DNA of 64,000 nt from Pseudomonas fluorescens (lineage in GTDB: Bacteria; Pseudomonadota; Gammaproteobacteria; Pseudomonadales; Pseudomonadaceae), in contig NZ_CP015225.1 of NCBI RefSeq assembly GCF_001623525.1, forward strand, positions 5,468,501-5,532,500, in the 5' to 3' direction. This document shows, piece after piece, positions 56,666 through 64,000 of this stretch. Position 1 is the first letter of the stretch. Each line of letters opens with the position of its first letter. The notes under the pieces are model-generated. The model did not search any database and was not told where the DNA came from. It was given only the letters and a program-made list of their open reading frames with translations. A program made the translations under genes and the position numbers.

Positions 56666-56692
56666 TGGTGGGCCCACAAGGACTCGAACCTT
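56666..56692 (-). other. tRNA 3'-end fragment, island attachment site (att)
   Basis: Read on the minus strand, the 27 bases contain GGTTCGAGTCC (T-arm and loop) and end in GGGCCCACCA, the acceptor end with encoded CCA. Homology to a tRNA stops at 56693, so the anticodon and D arms are missing. The acceptor and T-arm resemble the Pseudomonas CAU-anticodon tRNA (Ile2 or Met). This is the displaced host 3' end left when an island integrates; the complete tRNA should be at the other end, beyond 64000. Confidence 0.75.
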
Positions 56693-57036
56693 TATGTGGT
56701 GCATGAAATATCTTTTTGCGTACTGTCCGTCCGGCATAAATCCCTGTTAACCCCAATGAAAGCGTATCCATTTGCCAGGGCACGGAATGAAGAAGCACGT
56801 TATTATAAATACCACCTATGTGTGACATTTGAATGCTAGAGCGTCATCCTCACCCTCAGAGGCACGGCGGGCTGACAATGGAACGAACCGCTCCTCCCCA
56901 GCAGAATTTCTCCGGCGCGTACCGAGCAGAGTAATTACTCAGTAAAATCCGTAAACCGATCTACCTGCCGTCACCTGCCTATGCGCGTGCTTTGTATTAT
57001 CATTGCGCCAGCACCGGATCGCCGAATGGATAATTT
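56693..57036. other. Island-edge DNA without a clear gene
   Basis: The composition is AT-richer than the core. No ORF with support is present and no integrase is recognised. It probably contains the promoter for the gene at 57037. Confidence 0.4.
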
Positions 57037-58608
57037 ATGAAAATTGACGCAATGATGCGGGATATACGTGTTATCTCCCTGGATCAAATTAAGCTCGACC
57101 AGGAGAACGTGCGATTCGGTAACGATGTCGCTCAAAATCAGCGTGAAGCGATAAAGCTGATGCTTTCCAACCCGGAAGATGCCAAGAAAATTCTTCGTCT
57201 TGCCGAGCATATTGTTGAGAACGGGCTAGACCCTACCGAGCTGCAACTCGTGACTCCAGAGGACGATAGCAATTTCATTGTCCTTGAAGGTAATCGCCGA
57301 CTCACCGCTCTCAAGCTGTTGCAGCGTCCCGACCTTTGCCCTGCAGATCGCGGCTACAAGGGGTTCCTAAAAGCTCACCACAATTTGACGAGCGGGGTTC
57401 CTGAAAGCCTGCAGTGCAGCGTCGTACCCACACGCGCCGATGGTGACCTTTGGATCGAGCTAAAGCATACGGGCGAGAACCGAGGTGCAGGACGGGTTGG
57501 ATGGGACAGTGATATACGAGACGAACGCCGAGCACGTCAGACGGGTATTGAGTCGATTGGACGTCAGATCAGAAACCTAATCGTCGACAACCAGCACATT
57601 TTTACCAACAAAGCGGCCCTTGATGTTTTCGAAGTCGACGTAACGACCCTCACCCGAATTTTCTCGTCCACACTCGGCCAGAACACCTTCCGTCTTAAGG
57701 TCGAAAATAAGATCCTGACTCCGCAGCTGCCACTCGATCAGATTGCTCCCGCACTACAGTTCATGCTGGATATGTTTGTGTCTCATGGGTACAACGTTAA
57801 CGATGTACGCAAATATGAGAATCAGGTAATTACCCTCGGGCACATCCCACCGGAAATACTGCCCGATAGTTTGGCTGAGGCTGCAAAGGTAAAGGTCAAG
57901 CCGGCTCAACCGGACACGACGAATGGTGGGGGGTCAGGGGGCAGTCAAAGCGCTGGCGGCACCGGTGGCTCTGGCGATGAAAAAGGTACTAACGCGCAAC
58001 CAGGTGGCGGTAACGGTGCTCGACCAGGTGTAGCCAGTGGCCCTCAATCGGGCGGGACTAAGCCGGGCAAGCCAGACGGCTCCGAAAATATAAAACCTGA
58101 ATCTCAAACTCCACCGGGGATTCGTGCGAAGCCTCAAGCACGCGCTAGAAAATACTTGACACCTTGGTCGCTGAAGATCTCCAACTCTCGTATAAATGCG
58201 ATATATAACGAGCTTCGGTCGGTTCTACGGGTAGATGAGTGCCCAAATGCAGTCGCAATAACTTTTCGTGTATTTATTGAAACAACTTGCGATGAATACG
58301 CGCGAATCCAGAAAGAGGCTGGTAAAACTGTTTTGCGCTGGGATACCAACAATGAGCTTCGAGGGGGAGGAAGTGGTGACAAGTTGGTCATGAAGGTTCA
58401 GTCGGTAGTCAAACATCTGGAAGCCGAAAAGAAAATAGCGGCCCCTGCGGCTAAGGCCATTTTCAAGCGTGCCAGTTCCTATGACCAGCCAGGATCGGTT
58501 GATCACTTCAACCTGTTCGTGCACGGGACTCACAGCGCACCGCTACCATCCGAGCTGAAGGACATTGCGGAGGAATACCAACCCATGCTTGAAGCCATCT
58601 GGCGCTAA
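57037..58608 (+). CDS. ParB-fold N-terminal protein with Gly-rich linker and unknown C-terminal domain
   Basis: The 523-aa protein has a ParB/sulfiredoxin-like domain (residues ~12-135: ISLDQIKLDQENVRF, then FIVLEGNRRLTALKLL, where EGNRR replaces the GERR of ParB). A middle domain spans ~140-290, a low-complexity Gly/Ser/Pro linker ~295-360, and a helical C-terminal domain ~370-523 (AITFRVFIETTCDEY; DHFNLFVHG). ParB-fold proteins may bind DNA, hydrolyse CTP or act as nucleases; none is proven here. It is 61 bp ahead of an adenine methylase on an island, so a role in modification or defence is likely. Codon use is less GC-rich than in the core. Confidence 0.85.
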   Translation: MKIDAMMRDIRVISLDQIKLDQENVRFGNDVAQNQREAIKLMLSNPEDAKKILRLAEHIVENGLDPTELQLVTPEDDSNFIVLEGNRRLTALKLLQRPDLCPADRGYKGFLKAHHNLTSGVPESLQCSVVPTRADGDLWIELKHTGENRGAGRVGWDSDIRDERRARQTGIESIGRQIRNLIVDNQHIFTNKAALDVFEVDVTTLTRIFSSTLGQNTFRLKVENKILTPQLPLDQIAPALQFMLDMFVSHGYNVNDVRKYENQVITLGHIPPEILPDSLAEAAKVKVKPAQPDTTNGGGSGGSQSAGGTGGSGDEKGTNAQPGGGNGARPGVASGPQSGGTKPGKPDGSENIKPESQTPPGIRAKPQARARKYLTPWSLKISNSRINAIYNELRSVLRVDECPNAVAITFRVFIETTCDEYARIQKEAGKTVLRWDTNNELRGGGSGDKLVMKVQSVVKHLEAEKKIAAPAAKAIFKRASSYDQPGSVDHFNLFVHGTHSAPLPSELKDIAEEYQPMLEAIWR

Positions 58609-58669
58609 GCATTGGAAAATGCCTTAGCATGTGTTCTCATGTACAGCTTGACAAGCTGGGATAAGATTC

Positions 58670-59536
58670 ATGGGCGCTTCTAGGGTATTTTCCACACCGC
58701 TACGTTACCCTGGTGGTAAGGGAAAATTTGCTCACTTCATAAAGCAAGTTTTTGAGGTGAACGGCTTGCATGATGGTCATTATGCAGAACCCTACGCGGG
58801 CGGAGCTGGTGTCGCTCTGGAGCTTATGTTCCACGAATACGCTTCAGTTATACATATCAATGACTTTGATCCGGCTATCTACGCGTTTTGGCATTCCGTA
58901 GTACATCATACTGATGATATCAGTAAAGCTATTACTGACACGCCGGTTACCATGGAAAACTGGCATAGATTTAAGGCCGTGCTTGATAATCCAGAAGATT
59001 GTTCAGTCGTGGATCTTGCCATGGCTACCTTCTTTCTCAACCGCACTAATCGTTCGGGAATTTTGAAGGCCGGCGTTATTGGTGGGAAAGAGCAGGCAGG
59101 CAAGTGGAAGCTAGATGTTCGCTTCAATAAGCCTGAGCTTATTAAGCGCATAGAGCTGATTGGAAAGTATAAGAATCGAATTAAAATCTATAATGAAGAC
59201 GCTCTTGGTTTCATTAATAATACAATTCCTACCCTCCCCAAAAAATCCCTCACCTATCTTGATCCTCCCTATTACATCAAGGGATCTGGTCTCTATCGAA
59301 ATTTCTACGTGCACGACGATCACGTTCAGATCGCTAACGCGCTGGGCAGTATCGACAAGCCTTGGATCGTTTCATATGACAACGTGAGCGAGATAAAAGA
59401 TATCTATACCAGCTACCGCCAAGATGAGTATTTCTTGAGCTATACCGCTCAACAAAAAAAGAAAGGCTCTGAAGTTATGATCTATGGGCCATCTATTTTA
59501 GCGCCTGACAGTGGCCTGAACCGGAAGGCATCGTAG
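58670..59536 (+). CDS. D12-class N6-adenine DNA methyltransferase
   Basis: The 288-aa enzyme has the D12/Dam pattern: the N-terminal TPLRYPGGKGKFA, motif I YAEPYAGGAGVAL (residues 38-50) and motif IV LDPPYY (DPPY at 198-201). It methylates adenine in a specific DNA site, which is unknown here. No restriction endonuclease gene is adjacent. The last ~10 residues (after GPSILAP) overlap the start of the pseudogene remnant in another frame, so the original C-terminus may have been altered at this junction. Confidence 0.9.
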   Translation: MGASRVFSTPLRYPGGKGKFAHFIKQVFEVNGLHDGHYAEPYAGGAGVALELMFHEYASVIHINDFDPAIYAFWHSVVHHTDDISKAITDTPVTMENWHRFKAVLDNPEDCSVVDLAMATFFLNRTNRSGILKAGVIGGKEQAGKWKLDVRFNKPELIKRIELIGKYKNRIKIYNEDALGFINNTIPTLPKKSLTYLDPPYYIKGSGLYRNFYVHDDHVQIANALGSIDKPWIVSYDNVSEIKDIYTSYRQDEYFLSYTAQQKKKGSEVMIYGPSILAPDSGLNRKAS

Positions 59537-60404
59537 ATCAAGTCTCCTATACCTCCGAGATACCTTTGAGCGCTGGTGCCAAACCGTTTTTCCACGTGGA
59601 CGACGATCTGACCTTTAAATACCCCGGCGGTAGGCAAGTCAGCACGGGCCCTCTGGCCCCTATGAGTGGAAGGATCAGTTGGGACGGACGCTGGCAAGCG
59701 TTGTACCCCATCTTCCTGGCGACGAGACTTCGCGCAGGCTGCTACGGCCGATCCTTGAGCAGCCCGATGAGATTGCAATGCGGCTACTCGCCCCGTTCAC
59801 TGTATCGCTGGTTTGCAGTGAGGTTCTTGATGCGCTGGAGATCCGGGACGACACGTTACATTTGCTGCAGGTCGTGCTCGAACGAACGCTAGAGAGCGAT
59901 GACCTGCGCCGCTCGCGGTATAACGATGGGCGCATCGGTGGGTTCGACCTGCCGAATCTGATCAAGTCACTATTCTTCGTGATTGTGGAACACGCCTCTG
60001 GGGCTGCTCGCTTTGCCAACGGCAATTGGGACGACGTTTCCCGTGTCATGCCATTGATCGACCGCATGGTGCATGCCGCTGGCTGGAACTCCTACGTCAT
60101 GCGCCAGTTCATTACGTTATGTGAGCGTTCTGGTGCTACCTACCCGGTCGACACATTCGCTGACCAAGTGCTGGAGCAGATCGTTGATGGCCGCTTGCCC
60201 ACGGGCTGGAAGGGTAGCTCGATACCAGCCGCGATTGCTGCTCTTACATAGGCGCATGCTGATCGCTTGCATCCGCTACCTATCCCTTTGGCCCGTAAGC
60301 TGCTTCAAGTGCTTGATGCGCTGGTCGACCTTGGCGATCGCCGCAGTGCCGCCTTGCAGCAAAGCGAGTCGTTTCGCGGAGTGTGTCTCGTTGGGGCAGT
60401 TTGA
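59509..60404 (+). pseudogene. Decayed 3' part of a large unrecognised gene
   Basis: A coding-like frame runs from 59509 (QWPEPEGIVDQVSYTSE on to LTFKYPGGRQVS) to about 59640. It then continues in another frame from 59634 (GPYEWKDQLGRTLASVVPHL) to a TAG at 60249-60251 after AIAALT. The same frame resumes at once (AHADRLHPLPIPLARKLLQV and on to RGVCLVGAV) until TGA at 60402-60404. So one frameshift and one in-frame amber stop separate pieces of one ancestral protein, whose N-terminal part is absent. The product was helical; I do not recognise the family. Confidence 0.55.
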
Positions 60405-60462
60405 GTCGATCCATGTGTGGCGGTCATAGTCGGGAACCATACTGCGATGTAGGAATGTGAAC

Positions 60463-60479
60463 CTATACACGGTGCATAG
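60463..60479. repeat. Palindromic repeat, left side of the SIR2-HerA module
   Basis: CTATACAC-G-GTGCATAG, an 8+1+8 palindrome with one mismatch, is within a 20-bp block that matches 63803-63822 with one difference. It lies 125 bp beyond the 3' end of the HerA C-terminal gene. Confidence 0.65.
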
Positions 60480-60603
60480 CTCACTGGAGTACATCAAATG
60501 ACGCCATGTCGCACCTACCTAGACATCGAGTTCGCCATTTTTAACCGCTATACCCGCAAATTGATCAGCCTCGCTCTGGCCGTACTTGGTGGTCCGGAGT
60601 TCA

Positions 60604-61479
60604 CTACACGTCCGCCTCAACTGCTAGAACCTCGCTCCACAGCTTGTCGAGGTCAACGTCCTCGCTGGCAGGCTGCTTGCTGATTGGCAGCCTGTCAACC
60701 TGGATCAGCATTGGCAGTTCAAAGGCGGTGCCAGTGACCACGCAGCACCCTTGTGAGAGTCCCGGGATAAGGTTTCGTGACAGAGTATCCAGCGTAGAGA
60801 TCGTATTGTCGATCAAGTACAGGTCGCGGTCATTCACCAAGCGGTGAATGAAGAAATTATGTAATTGCGAAACGATGGTGGACGATATGTCTGCCGGGCG
60901 CTGGCTAGCGATGGTAATGAACATCCCGAACTTGCGCCCCTCCTTGATGATTTCCTCGAACTGCTCGAGCCGATAGTCCTTCCAGGTTTCGCTTTCTCTC
61001 GAAGATTGATCGGAGAGAATGTTGTGCGCTTCGTCGATGATGAGGTGGATGGTGCGGTCGGGAGGATTTGCGACTGTTGTCTTGTGATTGTTGTAATAGT
61101 GCTTGGCGAACAGCAGCGGCAGAACCTTCTTGACCTCGTTGTTACAGCGGCGCATGGAAATGACCGTGAGCAGGCGCTCAGGTGGAATATCATCTGAAAT
61201 CGATAACACCTTACGCAGGCTGGTGAGCGAAGACTCAACACGCTTCAGAAGTGGCTGGATGTGCTCGAACTGCACGTATCCGGCGTTCAGGTCGGATAGG
61301 AGTTGAAGATTGACGCGCAGAACTAACTCGTCGAACTTATCGAGATCTTGGGTGCCCAGCGTGTTGACGGTTGGTGCGATGTGTTCTTCGTAATTCCTGC
61401 CATCAGGATCGATCCACACCCCACGGCACACGAAGCGAGCCCCATTACGGAACCAAGTTACGTCTGCTAGCAGATCCAT
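60604..61479 (-). CDS. HerA-family ATPase, C-terminal half (split gene)
   Basis: The 291-aa product holds the second part of a HerA/FtsK-type ATPase: Walker B HLIIDEAHNIL (residues ~145-155), the sensor-like FITIASQRPADISSTI (189-203) and the C-terminal LDTLSRNLIPGLSQGCCVVTG region. It lacks Walker A, which is in the preceding gene. The ATG at 61479 shares a base with the upstream stop in TAATG, which allows termination-reinitiation. Together the halves make 599 aa, the normal length of a one-piece HerA. Alone it cannot be a complete ATPase, so it must pair with the other half or be a casualty of a one-base deletion. Confidence 0.88.
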   Translation of the reverse strand: MDLLADVTWFRNGARFVCRGVWIDPDGRNYEEHIAPTVNTLGTQDLDKFDELVLRVNLQLLSDLNAGYVQFEHIQPLLKRVESSLTSLRKVLSISDDIPPERLLTVISMRRCNNEVKKVLPLLFAKHYYNNHKTTVANPPDRTIHLIIDEAHNILSDQSSRESETWKDYRLEQFEEIIKEGRKFGMFITIASQRPADISSTIVSQLHNFFIHRLVNDRDLYLIDNTISTLDTLSRNLIPGLSQGCCVVTGTAFELPMLIQVDRLPISKQPASEDVDLDKLWSEVLAVEADV

Positions 61480-62405
61480 TATTGTTGATTCCCCATTCGC
61501 CTCGCCACTGTTCGCATCAAGTCCAGAGTCGCAGTCTTGACCTCTCCGGCGCAGAACGACCTCTGAAACATCCGCTTTGCGTAGGTGGCCAGTGATCCTG
61601 GATTAGCCCCAAAGCGCTGCTTGCCTGCAATGACGCGGTTTAGGAAAGGCTTTTGCGTGTTGGGAGTGGCTTGAAAAAGCAGCGACATCGTCTCGAGCTC
61701 CCAAAACTCATCCGGTGCCAGCGGGAAGCGGGAAGTAGGGTCGTCTAAATCAGGGGAGGTCAGCGTGGACAACTGATATACGGTCTTGTGACCTGCCGCC
61801 GCGAGCTGCTCTCCGCCGTATTCACCATTAAAGTCCAGGATAATGAAGCGGCTCTTGCCGGTGATGAGAGGTAGTTTCTGATTGAAGAGAACCGTGTACA
61901 GCTGCGCCAGCGTATTAGACTTGCCGCTTCCGGTGTTGCCGAAGATGCCGATGTGGCTATTGAAGAGCCTTTTCCACGGCAGCCCGACCGCAATCTCCTC
62001 TTTCAGCATGAGCCCAATTCTGAAATCGCTGTCCGCCTTGCGGTCGAAGATGGATCTGATTTTTTCCTCAGAAAGGAGGTGGGCCGCATCCTGGATCATT
62101 GGCAGATACTTTATGCCCTGAGTGAAGCCAGAGCTGTCAAAGTAACCAATCGGCCTCGCCTCTACCTTCCGCACAAACGTCTGCCGGCCTTCATGCATCT
62201 CCGTGCGGCCTTCATCCAGGAACTCGCCCTCGACCATGCAGACGATGTCGCGGAAACCGCGCTGGATGGACAAGTATTCGCGGATTGAGACTCCCTTGTA
62301 TTTCTCGCCCTCATAGAACAGCGTTTCCTTGCTCGACTGCTCGTCGATCTTCAACACCACTTTGGTGCCATGGACTGCGATTACCTCACCAACCCTGATG
62401 CTCAT
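61479..62405 (-). CDS. HerA-family ATPase, N-terminal half (split gene)
   Basis: The 308-aa product has an N-terminal HAS-barrel-like region (VGEVIAVHGTKVVLKI, residues ~5-85) and then Walker A in IFGNTGSGKSNTLAQL (P-loop 156-163), with FIILDFNGEYGG (187-198) beyond it. It ends MRTVARRMGNQQ in the helical region, before Walker B. Adding one base at the 3' end (CAACAA-ATA-ATG) would read straight into the C-terminal half. The start overlaps the SIR2 gene stop (ATGA). In known SIR2-HerA defence, HerA forms a hexameric ring that binds and controls the SIR2 effector. Confidence 0.88.
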   Translation of the reverse strand: MSIRVGEVIAVHGTKVVLKIDEQSSKETLFYEGEKYKGVSIREYLSIQRGFRDIVCMVEGEFLDEGRTEMHEGRQTFVRKVEARPIGYFDSSGFTQGIKYLPMIQDAAHLLSEEKIRSIFDRKADSDFRIGLMLKEEIAVGLPWKRLFNSHIGIFGNTGSGKSNTLAQLYTVLFNQKLPLITGKSRFIILDFNGEYGGEQLAAAGHKTVYQLSTLTSPDLDDPTSRFPLAPDEFWELETMSLLFQATPNTQKPFLNRVIAGKQRFGANPGSLATYAKRMFQRSFCAGEVKTATLDLMRTVARRMGNQQ

Positions 62406-63604
62406 ATCTGATCCTTGATGTCTGCATGGGCAGCATGGGCAACAGGAGCAAGAGGAGCAAGAGGCGCAGGAGGAACAGGAGGAGGACCTGCAGGCGCCGC
62501 AGCTTCTGGCCAGGCCAAAACCTGCTCATTGAACGCGGTGAAGTCCATCACGCTATCCTGCAACATCAGGCATTTGACGCTGCGGTGTCCCTTGAATTTG
62601 TCTTCCATCGCGGCGTGCCCTGACTTGCTGTAGCAGCAGACAAACACCTGCAGTCCTGGATTGGAAAGAGAACGCATCACCAAATTGAGGATGTGCTCGT
62701 CGGCAAACGAGAAGCCGAAGGTGATGAGTACGGCGTTGGGCTTCTCAAGCTCATAGCTGAGCAACTGCAGCATCTGATAGTAATGTTCCTCGTATACCGT
62801 CTCGTGGAACTTCCATTTGGTAGGGTTGACGATAGGGATCTGCTCATAACTTGCCCAGAATGCTTCCAGCTCTGCATCGGAAAAGTCTGTGTCTGGCACG
62901 TCGGCAAGTGTTGATGCGGGATTGTTAAGTGCCACCGAAAATGGTCGCAGTAACTCCATCGTGTCGTCATCCAGCAGGCTTTCGCGGCCAGACAGGTCGT
63001 AGCCAACCTTAATCGCGGCATCCAACTTGTTCCAGTAGACCGACCCATGCAAATTGATGAGGTTGATCTGAGGGATGCTGTTCTGATGACGCCCAAAGAC
63101 GCCGGCCTGGCAAAGGTAAGACCCGAAGTTTCGGGCCTGTAGAATGCGTCGCGTGAATCCTCGCGCGCCGTCATTCAGCACGAAGTCAATGTTGCCCTCT
63201 TTAATAAGCGCGTCAGCCACGAGTGGGAAACAGCCGTCATAATTAGTTGTGAACACATTGCAGCGACGATCCAGCGCTTTGCGGCGTTTCACCATTTCAA
63301 GTGCTGTAGTTAGGAATGTGCGGTAGTTCTTGATAACCGTAGCGCCGGGCTCTCCGGCTAACGCCTGTTCCAGGCTGAGTTGCTCGGCGGGACGTATGCA
63401 AGTGGCGTAGTAGTGCATAAACAGCGGGATCAGACGCCGGTCTTTTTCACGTTCAAACTTGGTGGCCAAGTCTTCTAGAGTAAAGCGAGAGTCGCCCTCA
63501 CCGGTCTGAACCTCCAATTGAAGGGTCGGAAGGAGGCCGAACGATGCGCCCGACCCGAACAGAAAATTGATGTCTTGGTTGTAGATGTCGCCGATAGAAA
63601 TCAC
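62402..63604 (-). CDS. SIR2-like NADase effector of a SIR2-HerA defence system
   Basis: The 400-aa protein has the SIR2 NAD-binding features: INFLFGSGAS (residues 12-21), the FTTNYD motif (118-123), the catalytic His in NLHGS (His186) and ITFGFSFADEHI (294-305). Prokaryotic SIR2 effectors of this type destroy NAD+ or act with HerA on DNA to stop phage-infected cells. The C-terminal 35 residues are a Pro/Ala-rich tail (PAPLAPLAPVAHAAHA) encoded by a repetitive stretch at 62415-62510. It is first in the operon, overlapping the HerA N-terminal half by 4 bp. Pairing of SIR2 with HerA is the known Nezha arrangement. Confidence 0.9.
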   Translation of the reverse strand: MISIGDIYNQDINFLFGSGASFGLLPTLQLEVQTGEGDSRFTLEDLATKFEREKDRRLIPLFMHYYATCIRPAEQLSLEQALAGEPGATVIKNYRTFLTTALEMVKRRKALDRRCNVFTTNYDGCFPLVADALIKEGNIDFVLNDGARGFTRRILQARNFGSYLCQAGVFGRHQNSIPQINLINLHGSVYWNKLDAAIKVGYDLSGRESLLDDDTMELLRPFSVALNNPASTLADVPDTDFSDAELEAFWASYEQIPIVNPTKWKFHETVYEEHYYQMLQLLSYELEKPNAVLITFGFSFADEHILNLVMRSLSNPGLQVFVCCYSKSGHAAMEDKFKGHRSVKCLMLQDSVMDFTAFNEQVLAWPEAAAPAGPPPVPPAPLAPLAPVAHAAHADIKDQI

Positions 63605-63723
63605 TGGCTGTCCTTCCTGGCTGCGCAGCTAAAGGAATGAATGTTTCTGTTAGACGATACATGCCAGCGTGGGCAGAGTGCCACTGTGGGTTCTTTAGTG
63701 ACTTTTAGGCGGCAAAAAGTCGG

Positions 63724-63749
63724 AACCTGTCGCTCATCAGCGACAGGTT
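63724..63749. repeat. Perfect 11-bp inverted repeat
   Basis: AACCTGTCGCT and AGCGACAGGTT flank a CATC loop, 120 bp upstream of the SIR2 start. On the minus strand it is followed by CCGACTTTTT, so it could be a terminator protecting the module from read-through, or an operator. Confidence 0.55.
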
Positions 63750-63803
63750 GCTTCTGTCCGTTTGCGACGTGTAGGAGCCTCGATTAAATTGAAAGGCGAC
63801 GAC

Positions 63804-63820
63804 CTATGCACGGTGCATAG
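63804..63820. repeat. Palindromic repeat, right side of the SIR2-HerA module
   Basis: CTATGCAC-G-GTGCATAG is a perfect 8+1+8 palindrome, 200 bp upstream of the SIR2 start. The surrounding 20-bp block matches the left copy at 60463 with one difference. Confidence 0.65.
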
Positions 63821-64000
63821 CTTATGCGGCTGACTCTTGGATTTTTTGCTGCTCTGGCGTCAGTGCCTTGATTGATCCTTATGACCTCGACGAGAGCCGC
63901 GCTATGGCCTCGACGGCTAAGCTGCTGGCGGTGTGATAGCTTCGCTCGGCGTTGCATGGCGTAGGCGTCTAGCGGCCCAGCTTGCGCCGATTGTGGATCC

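Larger units (their letters stand above)
63605..64000. other. Upstream region of the SIR2 operon
   Basis: It holds a perfect 11-bp hairpin (AACCTGTCGCT/AGCGACAGGTT, 63724-63749, loop CATC) and the right palindromic repeat. A short coding-like end (IDPYDLDESRAMASTAKLLA then V and stop, ending near 63938 on the plus strand) may be the tail of a decayed gene. No complete gene is visible to the window end. Confidence 0.4.

Noticed and set aside
56604..56828. 74-aa minus-strand frame over the tRNA fragment
   Set aside because: It crosses the tRNA remnant and its terminator and shows no protein-like pattern.
60498..60683. 61-aa plus-strand frame downstream of the left palindromic repeat
   Set aside because: It overlaps the HerA C-terminal gene and has no domain or ribosome site to support it.
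62415..62510. Repetitive stretch considered as a CRISPR array or tandem repeat locus
   Set aside because: It is a triplet-rich coding stretch for the Pro/Ala tail of the SIR2 protein; there are no spaced identical repeats. No CRISPR array was seen anywhere in the window.

Overview
This window is chromosomal DNA of a Pseudomonas, most likely from the P. fluorescens species complex. The evidence is the GC-rich codon use, dense REP/REPIN palindromes of two sequence families, and gene order that matches what I know of Pseudomonas chromosomes: creBC-creD, fiuIRA, glcB, rarD, srkA, modE, comF, bioBFHCD, paired long acyl-CoA dehydrogenases, an Rsm-type small RNA, pqqFABCDE and davBA.

Positions 1-5300 are small accessory genes: a tandem duplication of a secreted-protein/DUF2780 gene pair (one DUF2780 copy truncated), a LPLAT acyltransferase, a RimB-like periplasmic retropepsin and an orphan RHS-core gene, with an exact 22-bp repeat at two junctions. 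Positions 5398-10070 carry the CreBC two-component system and its membrane effector CreD. Positions 10254-16593 hold a glutathione transferase and an iron-siderophore uptake locus: ECF sigma factor, FecR-type regulator, STN-domain TonB receptor, PepSY membrane protein and a 59-aa membrane protein. Positions 16764-29565 are housekeeping and regulatory: DnaQ-like exonuclease, cNMP/CBS/DUF294 protein, a lone receiver domain, malate synthase G, an ACT-domain regulator, RarD, SrkA, a Tat-exported PhoX-type phosphatase, ModE and ComF.

Positions 29657-34258 are the biotin operon with overlapping genes. It is followed by three ~600-aa acyl-CoA dehydrogenases, the first with a PsrA-type operator, and a GGDEF cyclase. 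At 42243-42440 lies an RsmY-type riboregulator with eight GGA motifs and a perfect GacA upstream activating sequence. Positions 42862-50511 hold PQQ cofactor synthesis, followed by lysine catabolism (davBA), an Lrp-type regulator and a large unrecognised membrane protein.

At 56666-56692 only the 3' end of a tRNA gene remains, beside its terminator. This is the expected scar of a tRNA-integrated genomic island, which fills the rest of the window and continues beyond it. The island carries a ParB-fold protein with a glycine-rich linker, a D12-class adenine methylase, a decayed gene, and a SIR2-HerA anti-phage module of the Nezha type. HerA is split here into two ORFs joined by a TAATG stop/start, between Walker A and Walker B, and near-identical 20-bp palindromic repeats lie on both sides of the module. 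The split HerA, the flanking repeats and the ParB/methylase neighbours are the most interesting content.
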